Part shown: positions 9,851 to 16,872 of the stretch, one piece after another
How the letters are laid out: each line of letters begins with the position of its first letter
How positions within the stretch are numbered: the first letter of the stretch is position 1
Source: Streptosporangiaceae bacterium
GTDB taxonomy: Bacteria > Actinomycetota > Actinomycetes > Streptosporangiales > Streptosporangiaceae
Reading direction: 5' to 3'
Assembly (NCBI GenBank): GCA_030041195.1
Contig: JASHOI010000491.1
Span: 1-20,187 of the forward strand
DNA: 20,187 bases
The notes under the pieces: model-generated
The model's database searches: none
Told to the model about the DNA's origin: nothing
The model's input: the letters and a program-made list of their open reading frames with translations, nothing else
Position numbers and translations under genes: made by a program

Positions 9851-10089
9851 TCAGCAAGAAGGGCGCATGTGTGACAGCGCAAGGATGCGGGAATCTGGCA
9901 AGGCGCGAGCACCCGTAAGCTTCCCGCCGATCGGTCAGGCATGTGACCTGCCCGTATGGTCCGATCAGGGTCCTCGCCAGGGTTTGTTTCGTGCTGGCTG
10001 ACCGGTTGTCCGCCGCCATCGCGGACACGGTGGCGGCCGATTGCCTGGGTCATGACGTGTAGCCGGGATTTGGATTAAGGACGATTTTC

Positions 10090-10422
10090 TTATACCCACT
10101 TAGCTCCGATAAGACCATCGGCGTCTATCGCTTGGACCTTGTGGACGTGCGTGGCAAGGACGAGATCCGGCGGGAGGCCGATAACCGCCGAAGCCCGCTC
10201 GGGCGACGTGCTGTAGGCCTTGTCCGCACGGTCGAATGCGGCTGCATCGCCTGGGTGCCGGACCGCCCAGACGAACTCATTCGACTCATGGTTGATGAGC
10301 CCGAAGAGGATTTCGAAACCATACTGGCGCCGAATCGGAAGCAGGCGTTCGCGCCACCACCACAAGAAACTGTCCATCGAGTCCGGTGCCAGTTGATATC
10401 TCCGCAACTGGATTGTGCTCAT
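10090..10422 (-). CDS. NIPSNAP-like small alpha/beta-barrel protein
   Basis: The 110-residue product starts at the ATG at 10422 (MSTIQLRRYQLAPDSMDSFL), which follows AGGAGG by 10 nt; the open frame extends 11 codons further but without a better RBS. The layout (Tyr-rich opening strand, amphipathic helix WWWRERLLPIRRQYGF, strands ILFGLINHESNEFVWAVRHPG, then AAFDRADKAYSTSPERAS) matches the dimeric ferredoxin-like NIPSNAP fold (PF07978). In bacteria such proteins often accompany degradative or biosynthetic gene sets, and their biochemical role is mostly unsettled. It lies 130 bp downstream of the hydroxyacid dehydrogenase on the same strand and may share its transcript. A 12-bp palindrome, CGCGCATGCGCG, is at 10532-10543 in that gap. 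Family call is moderate, function open. Confidence 0.65.
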   Translation of the reverse strand: MSTIQLRRYQLAPDSMDSFLWWWRERLLPIRRQYGFEILFGLINHESNEFVWAVRHPGDAAAFDRADKAYSTSPERASAVIGLPPDLVLATHVHKVQAIDADGLIGAKWV

Positions 10423-10552
10423 CGAGAGTACGCCTCCTGATCTTCGCGCCATCATGAATTGAATCGGTGAGTCCTTCTACCGTATGCAGGCCTCCTGGCG
10501 ACGCGTCGTCTCTGTTGTGCCGAGGCTCAACCGCGCATGCGCGAGTCGTGCT

Positions 10553-11521
10553 CTAGTTCATGACCCGGGCCGGTTCCCCGGCGCGGAAGTTTCTAATATT
10601 TTCAAGGAATTGCCCGTAGAATTCCTTGTACACCTCCGCCGTCACGTAACCGCTATGTGGTGACAATACGAGATTGGGTGTCGCACGGAAGGGATGGTCG
10701 GCGGGCAGCGGTTCGACGTCGAAGACGTCGAGACCAGCGCCCGCGATCCATCCTTCGCGCAGCGCTTCGAGCAGCGCGTCCTCGTCAACTACCGGGCCTC
10801 GTGAAGTATTGATCAGGTGAGCGGTCGGCTTCATAGCCTTCAGATCATCTCGTGTGACGTAGCCTCTTGAGCGATCGGACAGCTTGATGTGGATACTGAC
10901 GACATCGGCGCTGGCAAAGAAATCTTTGCGGACCATAAATTCGGCGCCTTTTGAAATAGCACTCTCAGCGGTCATGTTCACGCTCCACGCGACGACACGC
11001 ATGCCGAACGCTTTCGCGATCGGAACCATCAGCAGACCGAGCGCGCCGAGACCGACCAGCCCGAGCGTCTTGCCGTAGAGCCCCGTACCCACCCCTATCT
11101 GCCATGCGCCGTGGCGGATGGCAGCGTCTTCGCGCGCCACGCCGCGCGTGCTAGCCAGGATGAGCGCCCATGCCATCTCAATGGTCGCAGTGTTACCAAT
11201 CCACCCCTCTGTCCCACAGACAACGATGCCGAGTTCCCGGGCGGCCTCCAAGTCAATTGCCGCGTTGCGCATGGCCGCAGTGACGATCAGCTGAAGTTGC
11301 GGGAGACGAGCAAGGACTGAGCGCGGGAAACGGGTGCGTTCGCGCATCGCTATGACGGCCTGGAAGCCGGTCAGCCGGGCGATGAGTTGTTCAGGATCGC
11401 TGACGTGGTCGGCGAAGAAGACCGCCTGGACGCTGTCGCCGAGGGTCTGCCAGGCGCCGAAGCGTGGGGCCGCCAGCTGGTAGTCATCGAGCACGGCGAC
11501 ACGAAAGGTTGTGGCCATCAT
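10553..11521 (-). CDS. D-2-hydroxyacid dehydrogenase (NAD-dependent)
   Basis: A 322-residue cytoplasmic oxidoreductase of the phosphoglycerate-dehydrogenase-like family, which interconverts 2-hydroxyacids and 2-oxoacids. The Rossmann motif GLGALG is at 157-162, preceded by YGKTLGLV. The catalytic triad of the family is present: R241 in INTSRGPVVDEDAL, E270 in DVFDVEPLPADHPF, and H289 in LSPHSGYVT. Length is normal and there is no ACT domain, so it is not serine-pathway SerA. The ATG at 11521 follows AAGGA by 5 nt; a second ATG is the next codon. The stop of the frame that carries part of the upstream enoyl-CoA hydratase remnant overlaps this start. It may act on an oxoacid linked to the neighbouring CoA-ester operon, but nothing in the sequence fixes the substrate. 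Confidence 0.9.
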   Translation of the reverse strand: MMATTFRVAVLDDYQLAAPRFGAWQTLGDSVQAVFFADHVSDPEQLIARLTGFQAVIAMRERTRFPRSVLARLPQLQLIVTAAMRNAAIDLEAARELGIVVCGTEGWIGNTATIEMAWALILASTRGVAREDAAIRHGAWQIGVGTGLYGKTLGLVGLGALGLLMVPIAKAFGMRVVAWSVNMTAESAISKGAEFMVRKDFFASADVVSIHIKLSDRSRGYVTRDDLKAMKPTAHLINTSRGPVVDEDALLEALREGWIAGAGLDVFDVEPLPADHPFRATPNLVLSPHSGYVTAEVYKEFYGQFLENIRNFRAGEPARVMN

Positions 11522-11585
11522 TCGAATCCTTCGTGGTGTGCGAATGCGCGGATCACATACTGATTCGATGGAGTTGGCGTCGGCG

Positions 11586-12370
11586 CTAGCGACCGTGAAA
11601 GACAGCGGAGCCGCTGGCAGTGGCTATGGCGCGCGCCCTGGGGTAGTCGCCAAGCATCGTCGCGACTGCGAAGCACGGGGACACCAGGCCGGAGTTTTGT
11701 CCGGACGTAGATCCATTCGACCTGCCGCAACAGCCGCTTGACGAGCCGAGCCTCGATGGGAGGCAACGAGACGAACCGACGGGCAAGTGCGGTGACGCGC
11801 TCTGTGACGTCGGAGTCTCGACGGGCATGATCGACAAGTCCGAGTCGCGGGACGGCAGCGGAGTCAACGACGTGCTCGGTCAGCAGACGTTCAAGCGCTT
11901 CGCCAGCGCCGACGGCGGGCGGGAGCAACCATGCCCTGTCGTTGCCGAGGCCCAGCCCGATCTTGATATAGCCCCGGGGCTTCCGCAGAGACCGGCGCGC
12001 GAGGCCGATGTCGCACAGCAACAACATGGCCACGCCCACTCCGGCCGCAGCCGCCTGCACTGACGGGATGACCAGCTTGTCGAGGGCGCCGAGAGCGATG
12101 GCGACTGATGTGTGCTGGCAGTCAGCGACTGTTTGCACATGAGCGCCGGAGCGAGGGCACCGAACTCGGCGAGGTCGATGCCAACGCAGAGGTCGTCCCC
12201 GGCTCTGGAGATGATCACGCAACGCACATCGGCGTCCGAGGCAGCTCCACGTAGCGCGGCCGTCGACGCATCCACCATGTCCAAGGTGCAAGGAGTTCTT
12301 GCGACTGGGGCGATTTAGCGCGAGCTTCGACCGTGTCGGCACCGACGGTACATCGCGGTTCCGCGAGCGC
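11586..12370 (-). pseudogene. Enoyl-CoA hydratase/isomerase family gene broken by frameshifts
   Basis: Crotonase-family pieces lie in order on the minus strand but in different frames. SKLALNRPSRKNSL (the usual 'LNRPerrNAL', near 12300-12345) is in one frame. MVDASTAALRG, ASDADVRCVIISRAGDDLCVGIDLAEFG follows in a second frame (about 12145-12284). SVAIALGALDKLVIPSVQAAAAGVGVAMLLLCDIGLARRS, GLGNDRAWLLPPAVG and VVDSAAVPRLGLVDHA return to the first. A possible C-terminus ending AVFHGR lies in the third frame, with a stop at 11586. At least two frameshifts are needed, so no full-length enzyme can be made. The oxyanion-hole region (CAG in active enzymes) reads CVG. The upstream limit is approximate. 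It was probably once the first gene before the hydroxyacid dehydrogenase. Confidence 0.75.
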
Positions 12371-12576
12371 TCCGGAGCGCCGCGCTCGAGGCGCCGTGCT
12401 GTGCCCCCTCGGCGCATCGTATCGACCTTCTCTGGCTTCGCTCTGGCGACTGGAGGACGCAGACTATGCCTCCGGCCGTGGTGTGCGACTATTATTACAC
12501 AGACTTAGCGGATTCATGGCAAGTCATCGTTGTGATAACGTCCATCTACAACTAGAACTGACCTACGGAGGAAGGT

Positions 12577-13779
12577 ATGCGGGTCGACTTGCTGCGGGGC
12601 GTTCGTGTCCTCGCGATCGAGCAGTACGGGGCGGGACCGTTCGGTACCCAGCTGCTCGGTCACATGGGCGCCGAGGTGATCAAGATCGAGCATCCTGCCA
12701 CCGGGGATGTATCGCGATCGGTCGGCCCCCAGTTCCGGGACGACCTGCCGGACACCGCCCAGAGCGTCTTCTTTCAGGGGCTCAATAGGGACAAGAAGAG
12801 CCTGACCCTCGACATCGCCCATGAGGAAGGGCGACGCATCCTGCGTGAGCTGGTTAGTGAGGCCGACGCCATCGTGAGCAACCTGCGCGGTGACGTGCCG
12901 CGTCGCCTAGGCCTCACCTACAGCGACCTCGCTCGGGCAAATCCGCAGATCGTCTGCGGTCATCTGACCGGGTATGGGCGGGTCGGTGACCGGGCCAAGC
13001 GGCCGGGTTACGACTACCTCGTGCAGGCCGAGCTCGGTTATTTCGACCTCACTGGCGACCCGGACGGCCCGCCTTCACGTATGGGCATCTCAATGATCGA
13101 CTTGTTTGCGGGCGTCGTGCTGGTTCTGGCAACCGTCAGCGGGATTCTGCATGCCCGAGAAACGGGCCGGGGCACTGATATCGATGTCAGCCTGTTCGAG
13201 GCCGCGTTGTTCTGCCTCAACTATCCCGCACATTGGTATCTTAACGGCGGACCGCAGACGACGCGGCTGCCTCGGTCGGCCCACCCCTCTTTGACGCCCT
13301 GTCAGAGTTATCGAACGGCCGATGGCTGGATATACTTGATGTGCAATAAGGAAAAGTTCTGGCCTGCTCTCTGTCAGCGCATCGGCCACCCGGAGTGGGC
13401 TGATGAGCCGCGGTTCCGTACCTTTGCTCATCGACTCGCCGCCCGTTCGGAGCTGACCGTAATGCTCGATGACGCCCTGTCGGAGCATCCAACGGAGAAA
13501 TGGCTAGAGATATTTGGAGATGCGGTTCCCGCAGCCCCTATTCTGACGCTTGCTCAGGCACTTGACAGCCCATTCGTTGCGGGTACCGATCGAGTCGACT
13601 CGACCATGCTGGACTCCGGGGCTGCATTTCGCCTGCTTGCTAACCCCGTTCGGTCTGCGGGTCAGACGAAGCCCTCGTCGCTTGCGCCCAGCCTCGGTGC
13701 CGACACCGAGGATTTGCTAGCGGAAATCGGCATCTCGGCTGAACGGGTCCTCGCCCTCCGATCGATGGGCGTGGTGTGA
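12577..13779 (+). CDS. Class III (CaiB/BaiF-type) CoA-transferase
   Basis: A 400-residue enzyme of PF02515 that moves CoA between carboxylic acids. Signs are RVLAIEQYGAGPFGTQLLGHMGAEVIKIE at 10-38, the family box NRDKKSLTLD (70-79), and PGYDYLVQAELG (143-154), where D146 corresponds to the acyl-anhydride-forming aspartate of formyl-CoA transferase. Later comes GRGTDIDVSLFEAAL (about 193-207) and the C-terminal region. Length is typical. The ATG follows GGAGGAAGGT closely, a strong RBS. It is the first gene of a three-gene operon (4-bp overlaps) with a CitE-like lyase and a MaoC hydratase, the same trio used for C5 branched dicarboxylates such as mesaconate, itaconate or citramalate. Inferred role: activation of the acid to its CoA ester, perhaps with succinyl-CoA as donor, or intramolecular CoA transfer. 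Confidence 0.9.
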   Translation: MRVDLLRGVRVLAIEQYGAGPFGTQLLGHMGAEVIKIEHPATGDVSRSVGPQFRDDLPDTAQSVFFQGLNRDKKSLTLDIAHEEGRRILRELVSEADAIVSNLRGDVPRRLGLTYSDLARANPQIVCGHLTGYGRVGDRAKRPGYDYLVQAELGYFDLTGDPDGPPSRMGISMIDLFAGVVLVLATVSGILHARETGRGTDIDVSLFEAALFCLNYPAHWYLNGGPQTTRLPRSAHPSLTPCQSYRTADGWIYLMCNKEKFWPALCQRIGHPEWADEPRFRTFAHRLAARSELTVMLDDALSEHPTEKWLEIFGDAVPAAPILTLAQALDSPFVAGTDRVDSTMLDSGAAFRLLANPVRSAGQTKPSSLAPSLGADTEDLLAEIGISAERVLALRSMGVV

Positions 13780-14621
13780 GCCGCGACCGCCTGGGAGCGT
13801 GCCGGGCGATATTGTTCGTCCCGGGTGACCGCTCTGATCGTTTCGACCGTGCTCTTGTGTCTGGCGCGGACGCCGTCGTGATAGATCTCGAAGACGCGGT
13901 CGCCGAGGCGGATAAGGATACGGCGCGCGAAGTGGCGCTGCGCTTTCTTGAACGCCGGCCGGGCGGCTTTATCGGACTGCGGATCAACGCCCTGGGCACT
14001 CGTGCCGGCATCCGTGATCTCGCGGCGTTGAGCGATAGCCCCGGCATGCCCGGATTCGTCGCGCTATCGAAAGTGGAATCCGTGGCTGAGGTCGGTCTGT
14101 GTGCCAGGGTTCTCGGTGAGCGACACTGGGCCGGCGAATTGCTCTGCGCGATAGAGACCGCCCTGGGGCTCGATCGTGCAACCGAAATCGCTTCGGCGCA
14201 TCCGACCGTCGCCGGCCTTGGGTTCGGCGGAGTGGACCTCGCTGCCGAACTCGGGGCGGAGCTTGCCTGGGAAGCGATGCTCGTGCCCCGTGGGCGCGTG
14301 ATCTGCGCAGCAGCAGTGGCGCGGATCAGCGCGTTCGATGTGCCGTGCCTGGAGCTGGAGTCAGCCTCGAAGCTTGAGGAGGAGTCCCGGCGGGCCCGGG
14401 CGATGGGCTTTACGGGAAAGCTTGCCATTCACCCCAAGCAGCTAGCTGTGATTCGCAGCGTGTTCAGACCTACCGCAGCCGAACTGGCCGACGCGCGCGT
14501 CTTGCTCGCCGATGCGGCCGATGGTCGTGCCGTCCGTATCCGTGGAGCGATGGTCGACGCCGCTGTTCTCCGTCGTGCGCAGTGGGTGCTCGACCGTGCG
14601 GCGGAAGGTGGCGGCGTATGA
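13776..14621 (+). CDS. CitE-like (HpcH/HpaI superfamily) CoA-ester lyase
   Basis: A 281-residue TIM-barrel lyase starting with GTG that overlaps the transferase stop (GTGA). The family signature runs LFVPGDRSDRFDRAL (13-27), GADAVVIDLEDAV (30-42), LRINALGT (68-75), ALSKVESVAEV (96-106), LLCAIETALGL (122-132) and GLGFGGVDLAAELG (147-160). E127 and D154 are the expected Mg2+ ligands and R69 the expected substrate-binding arginine. The C-terminal FTGKLAIHPKQLAVI motif is also typical of stand-alone malyl-, beta-methylmalyl- and citramalyl-CoA lyases. There is no citrate-lyase alpha or gamma subunit nearby, so it is not true citrate lyase. Inferred reaction: cleavage of a 3-hydroxy-dicarboxyl-CoA such as citramalyl-CoA to acetyl-CoA and pyruvate. 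Exact substrate and stereochemistry are not readable. Confidence 0.9.
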   Translation: MSRDRLGACRAILFVPGDRSDRFDRALVSGADAVVIDLEDAVAEADKDTAREVALRFLERRPGGFIGLRINALGTRAGIRDLAALSDSPGMPGFVALSKVESVAEVGLCARVLGERHWAGELLCAIETALGLDRATEIASAHPTVAGLGFGGVDLAAELGAELAWEAMLVPRGRVICAAAVARISAFDVPCLELESASKLEEESRRARAMGFTGKLAIHPKQLAVIRSVFRPTAAELADARVLLADAADGRAVRIRGAMVDAAVLRRAQWVLDRAAEGGGV

Positions 14622-15667
14622 GCATGTCTGCGTATTGCCGTATCGGTCCGGACCGTTATCTTGAGGCCTTCGGTCTTGACTTCGAAGAATTCGCGGTGGG
14701 TCAGCGTTTTGAACACCGTCCTGGGATCACTATCTCCCAGCAAGACAACGTCGAGCACGCGCTGGACACGATTAATTCTGCAATGCTGCATTTCGACGCT
14801 GCCTACGCCGGGCACACTAGTTGGGGACGTCCGCTTGTGGTCAGCACGCTCACGGTGCAGCGCGTGATCGGTATGACAGCCAAAACCTTCGCGCGGCGGA
14901 AGGCGCTGCTGACTTTCGGCGAGATCGCGCTGAGCGAGCCGGTCTTTGGCGGCGATACGCTTTACGCCACTTCGGAAGTTTTGGCAGTGGAGCAAAGTGA
15001 GGATACAGACGTCGGCATCGTCACCGTGCAAGCGCGTGGGGTCAAGGCGTCCGGTGCGGAGGTCGTTCGCATGCGCTACCGCGCTTCGATCTACCGGCGG
15101 GGGCGGGGGCCAGACGCCGACCTCGGCGGCTCACCCGCCGAGGAAGCCAGGTTCGCAGCGTACGAACAAACCGAGGGGGGTCTGCGAGAAAGATGCGGCT
15201 TGTTCTTCGAGGATTGCAAGCCCGGCGAACGATTCGTGCACAGCCCTCGGCGGAGCTTTCTGCGGGATGAGGCAATTCAGCAGGCACACCGCTCGATGGA
15301 GCATGCGCCCCAGTACCACGATCTGGACTGGGCCCACCGGTATCTTGGCGGCCAGTTGCGCATCCCCGAGACATTCGTCCTGGCTGCTGCGGCGACGGCT
15401 TCGACCCGGACGTTCGGGCGCGTCGCGGCCAATCTGGGCTGGTACGACATCCAGTTTCCCGCGCTTGTCCGTGCCGATGACACCGTGCGCGCGGAGTCTG
15501 AAATACTGACGGTCCGGGCGTCGGAGTCCAGGCCGACCGAGGGCATAGTCTCGGTCGCCACCTCCGCGGTAAATCAGCGTCAGGAGCTCGTTCTCTCCTT
15601 CCGCCGGGCACTCCTCGTCTACAGGTATGGCGCCGGCAGCCCCTACCTGCCGGCCGGCTACAGCTGA
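14618..15667 (+). CDS. Double-hotdog MaoC-family acyl-CoA (de)hydratase
   Basis: A 349-residue protein from the ATG at 14618, which overlaps the lyase stop (ATGA) after GGAAGGTGG. Two hotdog units are seen. The first (about 20-160) contains INSAMLHFDAAYAGHTSWG, the counterpart of the 'MNTQPLHLD..' active-site segment, with N53, H58 and D60, and EPVFGGDTLYATSEVL. The second (about 190-335) starts GLFFEDCKPGERFVHSPRR and carries NLGWYDIQFPALVRADDTV, then RAESEILTVRASESRPTEG. This layout and size match mesaconyl-CoA / beta-methylmalyl-CoA hydratases rather than R-specific enoyl-CoA hydratases, which have one unit. The second unit lacks an obvious catalytic N/H pair, as expected for the non-catalytic half. 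Inferred role: water addition to a C5 unsaturated dicarboxyl-CoA between the transferase and the lyase. Confidence 0.85.
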   Translation: MSMSAYCRIGPDRYLEAFGLDFEEFAVGQRFEHRPGITISQQDNVEHALDTINSAMLHFDAAYAGHTSWGRPLVVSTLTVQRVIGMTAKTFARRKALLTFGEIALSEPVFGGDTLYATSEVLAVEQSEDTDVGIVTVQARGVKASGAEVVRMRYRASIYRRGRGPDADLGGSPAEEARFAAYEQTEGGLRERCGLFFEDCKPGERFVHSPRRSFLRDEAIQQAHRSMEHAPQYHDLDWAHRYLGGQLRIPETFVLAAAATASTRTFGRVAANLGWYDIQFPALVRADDTVRAESEILTVRASESRPTEGIVSVATSAVNQRQELVLSFRRALLVYRYGAGSPYLPAGYS

Positions 15668-15716
15668 ACCCGCCAGTGCCCGATGGAAATGTGTGGGCTC
15701 CCGGCCGCGAGGCTGG

Positions 15717-16724
15717 TCACGGCAGCCGTGCCCGCGGCCATGGGTACCGAATCTTAAGGATGTTCAGGAAGACGAAGGCTTCGACGCCACGGACCCCGCG
15801 GACAGCTCGCACTTGCTCGGCCAGGACCTCGAACAGATGCTGCTGGTCGCGGCACTGCACCTCGGCCAGCAGATCGAAGCGGCCCGTTACCGCATAGAGA
15901 CTCTCGATCTCGTCGATGCCGGATAGTGCGCTGGCCACGTCGTCGGGGTCACCGGCGCAGTGAATTCCGAGTGTGGACCGCATGCGGAAGCCCTGGACAC
16001 GCGGGTTGACGATGGCGGCTATGCGGATGACGTCGGCTTCGATGAGCCGTGGCACTCGCCGCCGGACAGTCCGGAGGCTGACGTCGAGCGACTCCGCGAT
16101 CCGGCCGTAGGTCTGGCGCCCGTCGGCTCGCAGCTCCCCGATGATTGCCCAGTCGAGGTCATCCAGCGAGACTGTCTCGCTGCTGTCCGCCCTACTGGGT
16201 TCGCGTGGGATGGCTGGCGCCTGCGAGTCACGGACGCGCCTGCCAGAGCCCGGTGGCCAAGAGTATGTGGCCTTGAACAGGTTGAGATAGACGAAACTCT
16301 CTACGGCGTTGACCCCGGGCAGGCTGCGGATCTGCCTGGCGATCACTGCGTACAGATGCTGCTCGTCGCGGCAGCGGACCTCGGCCAGCAGATCGAAGCC
16401 GCCCGCAGTCGCCACCAGCCAATCGATCTCGTCGATGGAACTGAGCGCCGTCGCGAGCTGGGTGAAATCGCCGGAGCTCTGAAGGCCGACCATGGCACGC
16501 AGCGTGAGCCCAAGCGCGCTGGGATTGACGATCGCGACGATCTCAATCACGCCCGATCCAGTGAGCCGCCACACGCGCTGGCGGGTTGGCGCCTCCGTAA
16601 GGCCAATCGCGGCGGCAATGCGCCCGTAGGTCCGGCGTCCGTCCTCCTGCAGCTGCCTGATGATCGCGCGGTCGATGTCATCGGGCACGAGGTCCGGTTC
16701 GATCGAGCGGTCTCGACAGGGCAT
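15717..16724 (-). CDS. Tandem-duplicated Lrp/AsnC-family regulator
   Basis: A 335-residue regulator made of two complete Lrp/AsnC units. Unit 1 has the helix-turn-helix DDIDRAIIRQLQEDGRRTYGRIAAAIGLTEAPTRQRVWRL, then a ligand-binding RAM domain ending in VNAVESFVYLNLFKATYSW. Unit 2 repeats this: DDLDWAIIGELRADGRQTYGRIAESLDVSLRTVRRRVPRL, then a second RAM domain ending in VRGVEAFVFLNILKIRYPW. The halves are joined by a roughly 35-residue polar linker. Single-unit Lrp proteins are about 150-160 residues. The ATG at 16724 is chosen because GGTGA lies just upstream and it leaves a normal intergenic region; the open frame reaches 16850, only 22 bp from the divergent gene. It probably senses an amino acid or related metabolite and controls the divergent decarboxylase operon. 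No missing segment is seen in either half. Confidence 0.92.
   Translation of the reverse strand: MPCRDRSIEPDLVPDDIDRAIIRQLQEDGRRTYGRIAAAIGLTEAPTRQRVWRLTGSGVIEIVAIVNPSALGLTLRAMVGLQSSGDFTQLATALSSIDEIDWLVATAGGFDLLAEVRCRDEQHLYAVIARQIRSLPGVNAVESFVYLNLFKATYSWPPGSGRRVRDSQAPAIPREPSRADSSETVSLDDLDWAIIGELRADGRQTYGRIAESLDVSLRTVRRRVPRLIEADVIRIAAIVNPRVQGFRMRSTLGIHCAGDPDDVASALSGIDEIESLYAVTGRFDLLAEVQCRDQQHLFEVLAEQVRAVRGVRGVEAFVFLNILKIRYPWPRARLP
15834..15886. repeat. Internal 53-bp duplication, copy 1 (RAM domain of Lrp unit 2)
   Basis: By eye this stretch matches 16353-16405 at 48 of 53 bases without gaps. It encodes the RAM-domain core (FDLLAEVQCRDQQHL versus FDLLAEVRCRDEQHL). The nucleotide match is much higher than elsewhere between the halves, suggesting recent duplication or gene conversion. 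Confidence 0.75.
16353..16405. repeat. Internal 53-bp duplication, copy 2 (RAM domain of Lrp unit 1)
   Basis: Partner of 15834-15886 in the same orientation, 519 bp apart start to start. The five mismatches fall at three places, three of them clustered in codons for the region after FDLLAEV. Confidence 0.75.
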
Positions 16725-16835
16725 GTCAGTCACCGGCCGATTGAAGCACACGGCGTCGTTCCGGGGCGGGACTGGTTGGGCGCCACGCGAGCCGGCGGCA
16801 TCAGGTGGCTGGAGAGCAAGGTCTGCAAATAATCG

Positions 16836-16864
16836 TTGCTGAGTCAGCATATTGCAACTAGTAT
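16836..16864 (+). promoter_or_regulatory. Candidate promoter for the decarboxylase operon, possibly leaderless
   Basis: TTGCTG (16836-16841) and TAGTAT (16859-16864) are 17 nt apart, matching 3/6 and 4/6 of the consensus. The -10 ends only 8 nt before the ATG at 16873, so transcription would start on or next to the start codon, giving a leaderless mRNA. No strong SD precedes that ATG, which fits. The palindrome overlaps the -35 and spacer. Confidence 0.35.
16837..16849. promoter_or_regulatory. 13-bp palindrome between divergent lrp-like and decarboxylase genes
   Basis: TGCTGAGTCAGCA is a perfect inverted repeat (6-bp arms, central G) centred about 30 bp before the decarboxylase start and about 119 bp before the chosen regulator start. 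The near-repeats TGCAAAT and ATTGCAA flank it. Lrp/AsnC proteins bind short imperfect palindromes in such divergent regions, so it is a candidate site for the adjacent regulator. The palindrome is seen; binding is inferred. Confidence 0.5.
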
Positions 16865-16872
16865 AGGCCAGT

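Noticed and set aside
10012..10037. GCCGCCA/TGGCGGC hairpin upstream of hppD as a riboswitch or attenuator
   Set aside because: Only a 7-bp GC-rich stem, overlapped by an equally good GTCCGC/GCGGAC pairing; common by chance in this base composition.
10532..10543. CGCGCATGCGCG palindrome after the hydroxyacid dehydrogenase as a terminator
   Set aside because: No loop and no T-tract; a 12-bp GC palindrome is not rare here.
15960..16832. 290-codon plus-strand open frame opposite the Lrp-like gene
   Set aside because: Antisense shadow; its apparent repeats simply mirror the tandem Lrp units.
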